Below are positions 1 through 12,052 of a stretch of 64,000 nucleotides of DNA, piece after piece. Source of the DNA: Gibbula magus (Eukaryota > Mollusca > Gastropoda > Trochida > Trochidae); assembly GCA_936450465.1 (NCBI GenBank), contig OW388291.1:76160436-76224435 (forward strand), written 5' to 3'. Below the pieces are notes generated by a model. That model did no database searches, was not told the DNA's origin, and saw only the letters and a list, made by a program, of their open reading frames with translations. Within the stretch, counting starts at the first letter, position 1. Each line of letters begins with the position of its first letter. The position numbers and the translations under genes are program-made.

Positions 1-205
1 AAGTGTTCTGGTGATCTTTAGGACTTCTTACTTATGATTGTGTTTCATTATTTAAGTTTTAATCTTTGTAATCTTCCTGTATCTACTTTATTAAGATATG
101 CAATAAAAATAAACTGGGCCACTGAATTTCGTCTTTATTTGAACTGCTAAGGCAGCATAGAATACATTCAAAATTCATGTAAAAATACATTATGTTATAT
201 TTTAA

Positions 206-690
206 AGGCGCTGTAGCACGATTTTCTTTAAGAAATAAAGTGATCTCACAAAAATATAAATAAGTGTTTCCAATTGCTAAATAATACTTCTAAATCAATA
301 AAAAGAGTTTTAAAACGAATGTACATAGTTCGGCTAAGCAATGCGAGTGCATTTCCCGTCGAGCGGTCATTTTAATGTGTTCACATTCAAATGGTCACTC
401 GAAGGTGGTTCATGTGTTCAGAGTAGAGTTTTAAGTATGGTACAATGATGGAATGGTCAATCATATTGCTGTCTGAACCCTCAAATTCTCATTAGATCTA
501 CACATCTACCTCTCACGCTGAAGAGTTCCACACCACTGACGCTTTAAACGTTGCACCATTTTCTACGAATACGGGTAGCCGTTTGCTATGGATATATTTT
601 ACTTATTTACTTAACAATATATTGTATAAACTTTAATGATAAATGGCAAATTTGAGAAAACATAATGTGCAAAAACGTGCTACAGCGCCT
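206..690. mobile_element. TTAA-flanked MITE, family 1, long copy
   Basis: The element begins AGGCGCTGTAGCACG just after TTAA (202-205) and ends CGTGCTACAGCGCCT just before TTGA (691-694), a one-base decay of the TTAA target site. The termini are inverted repeats and no coding capacity is visible inside. The same termini recur at 39097-39276, and a GGGGCAG variant occurs in every unit of the tandem array. A TTAA duplication is typical of piggyBac-type elements, which is an inference here. Confidence 0.7.
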
Positions 691-954
691 TTGAGGCCTT
701 TCAACATAATACTAAACAACAAAGATTAGAGTTTTCTCAAATAAGTGTAAGATCTATATTACATGATATTAGCACCATGGTTATTGAAGACATGTTTGAA
801 ATTTAACATTTAAACTCAATCTGGATGTAAGCACCCTGTAACTATGGGAAATAAAAGGCATGAGACGTAAATAGATTAAATGACGATTTCAGAATATTGA
901 TGTGACAAGTTATGTGGTTGCACGTTGTCCTATGCATATCTCAGCAACAACGGG

Positions 955-1245
955 CGCAGCTCGCTGACTGGGTGGGTCACCCGCTTCATTGCTGGATAAA
1001 ACTGAGAGTTTCAGCGGTAAATTCCTGCCCAACACTGAGACATGAGTTCAGAGACTTATCGTGTAACCTTGGGTAAGTGACTTTATTAAAATATGCCTCT
1101 GTTCACCCAACAGTAAATGGGTACCTGGTAACAGCTGTGATGGAGGTGACAATTATGTCAGCTTTGGTTCGACCAGGACAATAATACTCCTATAGCGCCT
1201 TGAGCAACCACTGAGTGGATGGATAAGTGGGCTCTATAAATGGAC
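955..1245 (+). mobile_element. SINE-like repeat
   Basis: The stretch contains the phrases CTCTGTTCACCCAACAG and AAATGGGTACCTGG, followed by AGCGCCTTGAGC and GGGCTCTATAAATGG. I recognise these as a conserved core and tail common in molluscan SINEs. No clear tRNA-like promoter head is visible upstream, so the copy may be truncated. It lies downstream of the end of gene A, partly where its 3' UTR could be. Confidence 0.35.
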
Positions 1246-1286
1246 ATATTATTAGTATTATGGCAGATAATCAGAAATGTGGTAGA

Positions 1287-4200
1287 TTATACTCTGGCCC
1301 GGTGAGGGAATCGATAAGTCATGTGAATATTGTTGATGTGGAACTCGCTACCAAGAGACACTTTCTCAATGATGAAACGATCCCGAGAACCGTACCTAGC
1401 GCAATGCGTCCCGTCTATCAGCAACTGAAATTAAACATAATTATCTCCAAGTTTAATGTTGACTCTTTAGGAGTTACATTAGGGTGTTTAAAAATCCAGG
1501 GTGATGCATTTTAGTAAAGATGTCTGTTAATCTGTACACATGTAGTACTATGGGATTATCACACCACTAGGATGACATCTACAATTTTATATAGACATCA
1601 TAAAACAGTTGATTAATATTTAAATGAAATGAATCATAATCGAAGAGTGTTTGATAATAGAATAAATGTTTCTCAAATGATATTATTAAACATTATATAC
1701 ATTGGTAATACCACTTGTAACGCCTGAATTACCAAAATTCTAGAAAATAACAAAATGAAACATTCGTTTATTTATTTGGTATCAGAAGGCACTTGCGTGA
1801 TATTCTCTATTTTTGGTTCACTACACAATGCGTGCATATCCTACCCTACTGGCAAATAGTTCCAATACTGTGCAAAAAATACAAGCATTACTTTTAAGTG
1901 TCTTAAATAATCTGTTTGAAAATCAATTTTGATTAGTTTGAGGAACATGATGCATTGCTACTTAAACTTAAATTTAATAGACAGCTATATTCATCCCATT
2001 CTTATATATCATAAATATGTCCACGGTAATGAAATGTATCTGAGTTATAACTTCAGTAATAATTTGATTGGAATATATCCTTGACAGAACATTTCACTCA
2101 CCGCGACTGATTTCATGTTGACCTCAAATTGAAAGTTGATGGTTGTATTTTCCTTCATTTGAAACAGTGATGTATATTGCTCTTGTACTTTCCATTTAGA
2201 ATTACTGTGTTTAAATCTGAGTTCAAACTCAGCTTTCTTGTTCTTCTTCGGCCAGAGTGTGAATGATACAAGAATTCCCTTCCCAGAGACATTGAGACGG
2301 AATCTGCAAATATGGAGGATTTTATAATTACATGTATGTGTCATATCACACAAAGTTCTTTGTAAAATTTTACTGAGCAAAATTGAAAACTTGACACAGG
2401 TAAACTTTTGAAATCGTTTCTGTCTGTTCATTAAAAATATTTTAAACAGTATTTGTTGTGAAAGTAATGGTTTTGACTCATTTAATGTGAGGAATTTGTG
2501 AAGTCAGGAGCAATCATTGACTTTGTAACCACAAAAATCGGACAACTGCGAATGCACGTGCAAACATCATAGTCTTAAACATCATAAATATGTATATTTA
2601 CATTCGGGTTTATTTCTTATATATATTATTCTTCTCTTACATAATTTCATTAAGGACAATAAAAAGTTTTGACATCAACAGGCTTGGTAACGAGTGATTG
2701 TTAATCTGTTAAATGAATGCCTTGGAATGTTAAAATTTTTATTTTACAAATTGTTACCATTGCTCCTTTTAAAACCTGACTTCAAATAGTTCAAAAGACA
2801 ATAATATGTTTAAAGTCCCTACACTCGCAATCTGAATACGTACGTGGTATTATACTTGAACTCTTCAATTTTCCCAACAATGTAAATTTTAGCAGCTCTC
2901 TCAATTGGACACGTTAGAATCACATCATTGGGCCTCCCCTTTACCTGTAGCGAACATGACCGTGTGGGAATGAGAACATAACATTATCAGTTGCATAACA
3001 AAGTGGAAAATGAAAATGGACTCTGTTTCCGTAATTTCTCATCAATTAACATCATTTCTCTATGTGTAAGTTCAACACATAACTATGATTTATCACATTA
3101 ATCAGTACCGACGTACACATTTATATTGCTACAATTGGCAATGATATATGATATAAATAATAAAAAGTAAATTGCCATCAAAATTACACTGCACTGCTAT
3201 GTCAATGACTTTGTTGAAACTGCAACTGCTTGTTTGTAAAATATACCATTTATTTGAGTGTTAAATTCTACATTCAATGTTGCCTGTAAATAACTGTATA
3301 CAATTATGGGCATAAAAAAAGGGAAAAAGTTGACGTGTTTTAATGGAAGAAATACCACGCAACTGTGATTAAGCTATGGTCATTTGTCAGGTCTCCTAGT
3401 AGTTTTTAATTCAAATATCTTCATATCCTTTTATTTGACTGATAATAAAGACGGGTTTTAGATGATACCAAACGTATTTTGATTCTTACATAATTTGAGA
3501 AAATAACATAATAACATTATGACTAAGGAATTGACGTTTTAGTGCAATTACTTCCAGTTACTGACGGTTTAATGTTACCGATTGTGTTGCTCATTATATA
3601 ACAAATGGAATATCTCAACAAATTGTCTTCTCAGTTGGGAAACTTGCCATGGCAACTGTTACACTTTTAAATATCAGACATTTGGTGATGTTCTCTATAT
3701 AAATTTACCGTGATATTGATGGTATCAAGAATCTTCAGTTAATCATGATCAATTTGAATACATATTATAGCTAAATTCTCATTGCATTGTATTATCATTG
3801 AAGGTTTGCATTTGTAGTTAATAGCTGATATGATTTTCAAAGTAAAAAAATACATACAAAGTCATTCCACGCACATCTATGACAGGTACTTTTCGGTTGA
3901 CTCCATTGTCCATCTGGCATACAGGTGATCTTCCTGTCTTTCTTAAACCCACATACAGTATATCCATTTGGACAAGCATACTCGACTTCTTCGCCAACCT
4001 CTGAGTATTCACCTGTTAAACTGATATTCTGATTTAGTGGCTTAGCACATTTCTTGGTTTCTGAAAAACAAACAAAACGTTGTCTATGTTGCAAAATATG
4101 TATTCATACTGTTCTTCAAATCTATAATATAAATAATGAGTACTGGGTTAAACACTTAAGTTGACCTAATGGTAGAATCAATTATATGATACAATGCTCA

Positions 4201-6306
4201 AATTCGTCATCAATAATTACTTATATTACTTATATTTTTATCAAATTCTTTATAAAATAAAACTAAAACTATCAGAAATGTCGTATATATTATCACACAC
4301 AGACATGTTAATTCAATTACCGAGGTTCAAATATTTCCTAGATCTTTACAAATAGAACAACATTTGAAATGCCAACTTTATGTGAAATAATGCTAAAATT
4401 TGAAAATGTGTTTGGTACACATTAAATACATAAGTACTACATACTGTCGACAAAATATGCCTTCTTTATAGTGTTTTATGTATTCATTCTAGCAAAGGTG
4501 ATAAAGTCATACCATGTTTATTATTTCATAATATACCCTAATGACTTTATTTTACCTCTTGAACGAGAACTTAATATTACCACGCATTCACTTATAGAGA
4601 TTATTACCCGAGGAAGTGTGTCATATGACTTTAACGAAACGAGAATTTGTGTAATGCCCGAGCGGGGAGCGACGGTTATACACAAATTTGCACGAGTTTC
4701 GTAAAGCTCACTTTCGAGGGCAATCAACTAGTAAGGAGACGGTCCACTTTTCTTGCGACAGGAAGCCACAGTGACGTCACGAACAATTGGTTTATGACAT
4801 CACAGATGACGAAATACGGGAAGGGGCTGTGAAACAATGGTTCCTAGGCTAGGCATTGTTTATTTTGATTTTGAAAACATATTTTATTCATTTAAGAAAT
4901 GGATTGGGCACAAGTTATGAAACTTATAGAAGCCCTCTCCACGTAATCGACAACTATTTGACAAGGCTAAAATACACACAATTAGAAATGTTATTCTTAT
5001 GACAAAATGCACTTTGAATATGGTAAAAACATACATTAGTATTTATGTATTAATTGAACCGTTGACTCTTTCCAATGAATTTATGAAGCTGGTGAAATAT
5101 GTTTTCATTGACTGTGGAAGATTTGGATTTCCATACAGGATCAATATTTACTTTCAGATAACTTGACACGATACAGAACAGCGTTTAGGGAACTACAATC
5201 ATTTCTTAACATACTGTAATGTAACATACTATAATGTTCATCTTCCTATCACCGAATAGAAAATATTTTGGGATTTTACATACTTTTTCAGATAATTTTG
5301 CTTTAAATGACAATAATGAATTTAAACATCTTATTGTTGAGGAAAGTATATTCCATAGATAAGCACAGTCATTAATAAACGACTTTTGAAGGACTGCAGT
5401 TCGAAATTTTGGAATAGATAAATTTGATTTGTTATGCAAGTTGTAATGAGAAATAGATTCAGTGACTGGTGAAAGTAAATTAATCAGATAATCTGGAGCT
5501 TCTATATTAATACTTTTGTAAAATGTACAAAGTTTCTTATTTCACGTCTAAATTTTAAAGGCAACCAACCAGTTTCTTTGTATAAGCTATCTCTAGAAGC
5601 AAACTTTGGTAAGCCGGTTTGCAGCTTCAATTTGGACCTTTTCAAATTTGTTACACAAAACATCCGAACAGTTATCCCAGACCTCAGAAGCATATTCTAA
5701 AATGGGTCGAATATACATTTCATCCATTCGTGAAAAAATACTTCTATTCAAAAATACTTTAACACAGGTACAGAAGAGATTAGTTTTGAAGCCTTTTCTA
5801 TGGCAAGATCAACATGATTGGACCATTTAGTGTTGTCCGAGAAGATAAGGCCAAGATATTTATGTTGATGTACACGTTCCATTTGATCATTATTGAATAC
5901 TAATCTAGGTACCTGAGGACTATTACTATGGCTAAATAGCATGAATTTAGTCTTATTGGGGTTAAAGTTAACCAACCATTTGTTAGCCCAATTGTGTAAT
6001 TTGGCTAAGTCATTGTTAAGAGAAGTTTCAACAGAATTTAAATCTTTTCAAGCAGCTTCAAGTAATGCATCATCAGCAAACAATCTAGTGACGTTTTGTA
6101 AGTTATCGGGTTAATCATTGATATACACAAGGAATAAAAAAGGGCCAATGACAGATCCCTGGGGAATCCCTGCAGTAACATGTAGTTCTTTTAATAATGT
6201 ACCGTTGATACATACACGTTGTCGTCTATCGGATAGATAATCCGTTAACCAATTCAGAAGGCCACCGCGAATACCGTAATGTTCTAATTTGTGCAATAAA
6301 CCCTTG

Positions 6307-6338
<32 letters not shown>

Positions 6339-8116
6339 ACAAAATACCATACAGTAAAAGTGGTGGCTATGTAGAGATGAAAAAATATTGTGATAGATTT
6401 CAATGAGTTGGGATGTAGTAGAATGATTTTCAGTAAAACCTGATTTGAATTTATTTAATATACTAGACTTATAAAAATGGTTATGCAAATGTTTTAACGT
6501 TATTCTTTCTAGAATTTTGCCATGTATAGACAGTAGACTAATGGGTCTGTAATTACTTGGGAGAGATTTATCTCCTTTCTTGAACTTTTATTAAACTCAT
6601 TGATATGATGTTTCATTGTAAAGCTTAGATTACGAATGTCCTACAAAGAAAATCTACTGGATTACAGTCAACAATTGCTGGCTGTATAACTGCATTGCGC
6701 AATTAACTTTACATGACATGGAATTAGATTAACATTGTCTATAACACCATATCAAAATGTAATTAGAGTTTTTAAATTGTCTTTTTTTAAATCATGTATT
6801 TTCTCATATACTGCCTGAAGTCGGACCGTATACCAGAGGCTTCATTTTGGTGGTTTGGTGTGTAGAGGGTAATGTCCGAGTAACTCTCCAATCCTTAAAA
6901 ATAATGGAGCCGAGGCCCATTATTTTAAAGGAATGGAGAGTTACGAGGATATTACCCTACTTAAATTACACTCAAAGTATTGCTCTTATCACAATTGCTT
7001 TAAAAAGTTAAAGAAATTAAATTTCTACTTCAAAAATAGTATGTGATGTGTAACTCTCAATTACTGAAAAATAATGGAGTGAAAGAACAATAGGATGACG
7101 TCACAAGTGTAATTTAAGATGGGGGAAAAGTTTGACGCTGTAACCTTCATACAACGTATTTTATTTCCTTTGAAAACCAAGCCAGAAGCACCAAAGATAA
7201 CTGTAATACCATGTGTTATTATTAGAAATCAATGCCAATTAACCTACCTTAATTTCCGTATTTTCATTTTACACCACAATTAAGGTAATTACCCCTTTTT
7301 CTGTTGATGGTATTGGTGATCCATGACTATTTCGGAAACTTGGATTTTATATATTTGTCTACATGTACCTATTTATATTAGTAGCTCTTCTGTTTTGTTT
7401 CAGAATAAAACCTTTGATAGAAAAATGCAAACGCGATGCCGAAAACAACTTTAGATTAAAATGAGAAGGTTTTATAAACTGATCAAAACACATTTATGCA
7501 CAATTTCGATCCATAAAAACAAGAGTGTTGTATGGCACTAATCTGGTTTACGTGTTGGTGAGATTTCCACACTTGGTCCACCTGGTGATGTAGCTCTGTT
7601 ATCTGTGTACAGGCAAAACTTGTTTATTTGATTTTTGTGGGGAGTATCCAAAACTGGGCGAATTTTACCAATCACATTTCACCTTTCCTGTATGTACTAG
7701 TTAAAATGTCAACCATATTGATTTAATAATGTCAAAAGCCACATGTCATTTTGATATAAAGAATTAAAAATAACAAGATAAGACCTGGAACACATAACAC
7801 AAGGGTGACATATAAACCATATATTACCGGCTTTCATGTAAACATCTCTAATTTTTGGTTTGCTGCCTACTGTTCTGTCAAATAAAATACAAGATTGTAA
7901 CTTCTTTGAATACGAGAACCCAGAACATTGTTCCAGGACAGAGCAGTGGAAACTGCATGTCAGAACAGATACCGTCTTCATCCGGGTAAGTCTGGTGACT
8001 GATGCTAAGGCATTTCCAGAATAGTGCTTAGTTTTCAGCTGTTGAAGCTCAGGTGCTGAGTTAGCGACAGAAAGCATCAGAGATACACACACACACGCTA
8101 AATCCATGATGTACAT
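1287..8116 (-). CDS. Gene A: secreted PAN-CCP-galectin-like protein
   Basis: Six exons on the minus strand: 8116-7828, 7602-7552, 4060-3858, 2944-2844, 2303-2102 and 1424-1287, giving 327 residues. Residues 1-21 look like a signal peptide; ATG at residue 4 has the better initiation context. A PAN/apple-like module has Cys54, 58, 64 and 76 (spacing 3, 5, 11). Exon 2 is a Ser/Pro/Thr linker. Exon 3 is a CCP/sushi module (Cys118, 143, 160, 173) with extra Cys150 and Cys176. Exons 4-6 (residues 182-327) form a galectin-like beta-sandwich with an invariant Trp (SKWKV) and an IDGTHCARYG segment resembling the last strands of galectins. The linker donor has moved: the paralogous position reads AT, while an upstream GTAAAC keeps frame. 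Intron 2 holds a LINE remnant. Exon 6 was found by its TTTCAG acceptor, phase and similarity to genes B and C. If exon 5 is not spliced, translation stops at 2045. Confidence 0.8.
4627..4709. repeat. Imperfect foldback repeat
   Basis: GACTTTAACGAAACGAG at the left end pairs imperfectly with the reverse complement of the right end (GTTTCGTAAAGCTC). Both arms carry AATTTGTGTA-like sequence around a GC-richer centre (CCGAGCGGGGAGC). It is probably a small foldback MITE in intron 2 of gene A. No coding function is seen. Confidence 0.5.
5206..6600 (-). pseudogene. Degenerate CR1/jockey-like LINE reverse transcriptase
   Basis: Read on the minus strand, the fragments follow the order of a non-LTR reverse transcriptase. 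They are KKGDKSLPSNYRPISLLS near 6560, FCDISKAFDRVWHKGLL near 6320 (motif A), AGIPQGSVIGP near 6160 (motif B), RLFADDALLEA near 6080 (motif C), NPNKTKFMLFS near 5960, and a C-terminal part ending near 5206. Frameshifts and stops separate the pieces, so the element is dead. The endonuclease is absent (5' truncation). It sits inside intron 2 of gene A in the same orientation as the gene. The family name is inferred from motif style. Confidence 0.85.
6862..6960. repeat. Foldback (hairpin) repeat
   Basis: The left arm GTAGAGGGTAATGTCCGAG, followed by TAACTCTCCA, pairs with the right arm GGAGAGTTACGAGGAT, followed by ATTACCCTAC, with ATAATGGAGCC and GGCCCATTAT closing the stem. The loop is only a few bases. 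This is a near-perfect foldback MITE of about 100 bp. A related TAACTCTC...ATAATGGAG phrase follows at 7050-7080. Confidence 0.6.
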
Positions 8117-8340
8117 GTATAAAGCTCTGCACAGGATCTGTTACTTTCAATGTCAAAGGTGGAATGAGTGAAAGGTTTCGAGACAACTTTTAGAGACGGA
8201 AGCCATTCATAAGTAAATAATTCATGAAATGAAGCAATTGTCTATGAGCTTATGACGTTCAGGTGGTAACATTGTCAGTAAGACATAATAAAGAACTCTT
8301 TATACATCATTTAATATATCAATCCGACAATATGTATAGC
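8117..8340 (-). promoter_or_regulatory. 5' flank of gene A, shared with gene D
   Basis: The reverse complement of this flank aligns by eye almost continuously with the sequence upstream of gene D (51852-52083). Shared blocks include ATTGTCGGATTG, AGAGTTCTTTATT, CATAGACAATTGCTTCA and AAAGTTGTCTCG. Conservation of both flanks shows the duplication carried the promoter region. No TATA box or other core element can be assigned with confidence. Confidence 0.45.
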
Positions 8341-9071
8341 TTGAATTGGAAATAGTGATATGTATAGCATGAGTATGTATACCATGAAAACTGCATGGAG
8401 TCATTTAAGCAATAAATTTCAGAAAACTTCATGAATGAAGCTAAAAAAAGAACTTGATTGTACTTATTCTGAATGAAGAGAACCTGATATGCTTATCTTT
8501 GACATGAACATTTATACAATTTACAAAATATAAACGGCAACACGTGAAAAGAAATATGCTCAACCATTTAGATCCTTTGTCTTTTGTACCTCCTTATTAT
8601 TCGTGGTTAATTCTATTCTTTTTATTCCTTCGAAAGGACAAACACTGAAGCTGTGATTTGGCTTTCGAAATACTTCATTCTCCTAAAATGATTTTTCTTT
8701 TCATTTGGTTTCAACTCCTTTACATGTTTTCCTGGCAATCAATAAGAGGATTGTTTGTGGAAAAGTAAAATCACACCAGGGACCGCACTTTTCAATACAA
8801 ATTAAAGAGATGATTTTGTTTTCTCAGATGATATAGCATTTCATCATTAACCGTCTGAAATAATAGATAACGAACCTATTTTAAATTACTTTCTTGTAAC
8901 AAGTGACATCTCTGTCTCCTTTGCAAGAAATAAACTGACTGAAGATTAAACTCTTATTTACTTCTGTAATTTCACTTTGTTCAGAACCTCATTTGATTTC
9001 AAACATATGATTATAATTACCACAATATATTTTCAATTTTCTTAGCTACTTCAATGGTTAACAGTATTCAG

Positions 9072-9120
9072 TATAACTAAAACGTTATGGCGATAACGTT
9101 TCCATAACGTTTTAGTTATA
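9072..9120. repeat. 49 bp perfect hairpin, unit 1
   Basis: Two 19-base arms, TATAACTAAAACGTTATGG and its exact reverse complement, flank an 11-base loop (CGATAACGTTT) that repeats the ATAACGTT core. The hairpin is present in every unit. Confidence 0.85.
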
Positions 9121-9839
9121 TGACTCGTCTTTATTACTGCAATAATTGCATACAAGATTGCATTATACTTCCTTATACTTTGGCAAGACTATAGACACAA
9201 CATAAAATTCCATATTTGTCATTCAAATCTTTATTTCTTAATAATATCAAATTATTTCTTATAAATGTCCTCATCAATTGCGTGTTTGAATTAGGTACAC
9301 GCCGATTATATTGGAACACTAAATGAAGAAACACCTAGTTTTTAAAAAAAATGAAACACCTAGTTTAAAAAAAAAGCTTTCCTAAAATTATCTATAACTT
9401 TACGGAAGATTTGATATTTTTTGTATCCAACAATATATACTTCCTTTCAAAAGTTTAGATTATCTGGTGTTATTGTGGCCAGTCACTTTACTCAACTGTT
9501 CCAAACTCAATACACTTCTAGTCTCTTATTATGTTAGAACAAATATTATGTTGAAAAGAACCTTAAATTTTGGTTAAACAATTCAAGGTATCCTAGTGGG
9601 TATGGATGAAAATTCAAATACTTATTATCAAAAACATTTTGATAAGGTCGATTGTAGTTAAGGGGTGTAAATCTTCAGCGCGCATATGCGATGTAGAATT
9701 TGATACTATTAGATCTTTAAGGCGTATTCCCCTCGAAAGATGAATGGCGACGAATTGTAAATACATCTGTACATAGTTACGAGGAACATTCATGGATTAT
9801 GAGAACATCCTTTAATACAAATATGTGTCTATACCAACG

Positions 9840-10465
9840 TGTTCACATAAACGAACCTATCATATTCTCTGGCAATTACAATATCTACATCCTGACTTTA
9901 AATCTGCCCTTTGAGTTTGCATACAAATTTCATCACGTGGTAAAATCTCTACAGAGTGCAAACTTTGCCATAAACAGACGTTCGACTATGATACTCATTT
10001 ATTGTTACATTGTGAACATGTTAACTGTGACAGAAATAATTTCTTTCCGTTTATGATAGATTTTCTTGAAGTGGAAACGTATGTTGCATTTGAACTACAA
10101 GATGAAACAGACATGTTAGCTTTCCTTCTCGGGGGCATAACTGATTTTAAACGATATATTGAACACGAAACTTTGGGAATCATTGTTCTAAACTTTTCAC
10201 TATATGTTTTCAAAATAAGACGCCACCTGTTACAATATTAATTACACTTAATGGTTAATATATTGTATATATTAACTATAATTGTTTTTTACAGCTGGCA
10301 TATACATGTTTTAAATGTTGAGTGTCCACTAACGGCTACTTTTCTCTAACACTTTTGTAAATATGTGTATGTACTCCAATTTGTAAATCGTACATTTTCA
10401 CCGTTTTGTATAATCTTCGATCTTCGGTGTAAACTGGAGGAAATAAAGAATCTCTCTCTCTCTCT
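9840..10465 (+). mobile_element. LINE 3' end with (TC)n tail, unit 1
   Basis: In one frame the DNA encodes TECKLCHKQTFDYDTHLLLH followed by CEHVNCDRNN, a Cys-x2-Cys...His-Cys motif like those at the C-termini of many non-LTR polyproteins. A stop codon upstream (near TCTGCCCTTTGA) breaks the frame. The continuation ends at TAA near 10241. An AATAAAG and a (TC)7 tail close the element. It is a second LINE remnant, distinct from the reverse transcriptase ORF of the later units. Confidence 0.6.
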
Positions 10466-11592
10466 ATGTGATATATAATTTTTAGAGTGATATTATTAGA
10501 TCTTTATATTCGGTTCAGAGGATGACTGCCAAGACAACGTCCAGAAGCACACCATTTATCGGCACGTGTCCCCCTTGAGCACATGTGGCACTGGTTCATT
10601 TAATTATTTCCAGTTGCTGAAGAGTCTGTACAAAATATTCTAGCTTTCTAGGCCTTTTCGTTCTGGAGAAGAAGTTGCTAATAAGTTTTTAGGTAATGAC
10701 ATATTATGAGGCCCTAAATTGGGCCCTCAAATTTATCAAATCTACAATTAATTATACACATTAGCCAAGGAGCCTGTACACAACATTTCAGTTGTATAGG
10801 CCTTTTCTTTCGGGAAAAGAAGATGAACATATTGTTTGGGTCATAGCCTGTGCGGCCCTTATTTCGTCACCAAATCTACAATGTATAATCCCCGTTAAAT
10901 AGGCTCAATAGTTTGTACACAACATTTCGAGCGTAACTGTTGAAGAATACATGAAGAAATACTTCCAACCCTTGACATCAGGTGGATAATTCTGATTGGT
11001 TCTCTAGAAAAAGCAAATTCTTTGTGGACTGAACTTTATCTGCTACACCTTCGGTTTCAATTTTAAATGTACGAACTATCAATTCAGTATAACATGTCTC
11101 TGATTTTCAAACACGGCATGTTATTCTCCTGAATGACTGATATGCAACTACTCTATTTCAACTTTGTCCCAGTCTAAACCAGATACAATATCTTCAATTC
11201 ATTTCAGTACTGTAAGAGCGAGTTTGATATCATCGACATGTCATATCACTCAAGGCAGAACGAAACATAAAATATCTTCATTCAGCCGAAATATTTTAAA
11301 GTTACAAACAAAATGTTGATTCCAAGAATCGGATTGATTGATTAATAATAATAACAGTTCAGAATATACTTTTCATGAAAATATTAAGAAACGTGAGAAA
11401 ATGTGCAACTCTCAACGATAAACAAGGTGATGTGAATTACGACTAAATGCCACTTTCAAGAGTACTTCACTGTTATCATGGCTGATATTTCACTCATAAC
11501 TTACTGCATGTAGAGCAGTTCACTGTAGAGTAGAGTTGTCGAGATTCTGGTTGGAAAAGAATCCCAGACCTCGTGATCCGAATTAACATTAA

Positions 11593-11941
11593 AGGGGCAG
11601 TAGCACGTTTTTTGGTTGAAATAAGTCGATGAAATGTATTTGAAAAATAATGTCACCAATAGTAAAACATCCTTCTCTTTTCGGAAAATTAAGTTACAAA
11701 ATGAGCGTACAGAGTTCCGTAAAGCCATTGAAATCGTTTTTTGTCATTCGAAATAATAAAACGTGTTCACATTAAAATGGCCGCCATGCTGCTTTATAAG
11801 CAGAACCGTATTACCACTACAGATAATTGGTTTGGGTAAGAAGATGTTTTACCCCCTAAAGTAAATATAAATGACATAAACTATCATTATAAATGGGAAA
11901 TTTGAAAAAATAAAATTTGCAAAAAACGTGCTACTGCCCCT
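11593..11941. mobile_element. TTAA-flanked MITE, unit 1
   Basis: The termini AGGGGCAGTAGCACGTTTTT and AAAAACGTGCTACTGCCCCT are inverted repeats, with intact TTAA on both sides (11589-11592 and 11942-11945). Length 349 bp. No open frame of note. Confidence 0.75.
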
Positions 11942-12052
11942 TTAAAGACAAATTACACGATGAGAAACCCTATAGCAAATATCAGTTGTCCATTCCTCAA
12001 CTGATAAATCCTTTACTACAAATGACAAGTTCGAATTACTGAACAGTCATAT

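Noticed and set aside
1287..2944. Farnesoic acid O-methyltransferase-like (FAMeT) domain for exons 4-6
   Set aside because: The ending with a glycine turn followed by RYxxxxxxxIxxVSL, and the overall strand order, fit galectin better; a profile search would decide.
4471..4832. Overlapping short frames on both strands
   Set aside because: They arise from the foldback repeat at 4627-4709, whose symmetry opens both strands.
7543..7602. Gene A as a pseudogene because the exon 2 donor is AT
   Set aside because: An in-frame GTAAAC donor nine bases upstream restores the gene, and all other junctions and frames are intact.
9799..10241. Small conserved proteins repeated in every array unit (85, 79 and 72 codons)
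   Set aside because: They overlap a broken LINE C-terminal frame on the same DNA; their repetition comes from unit duplication.
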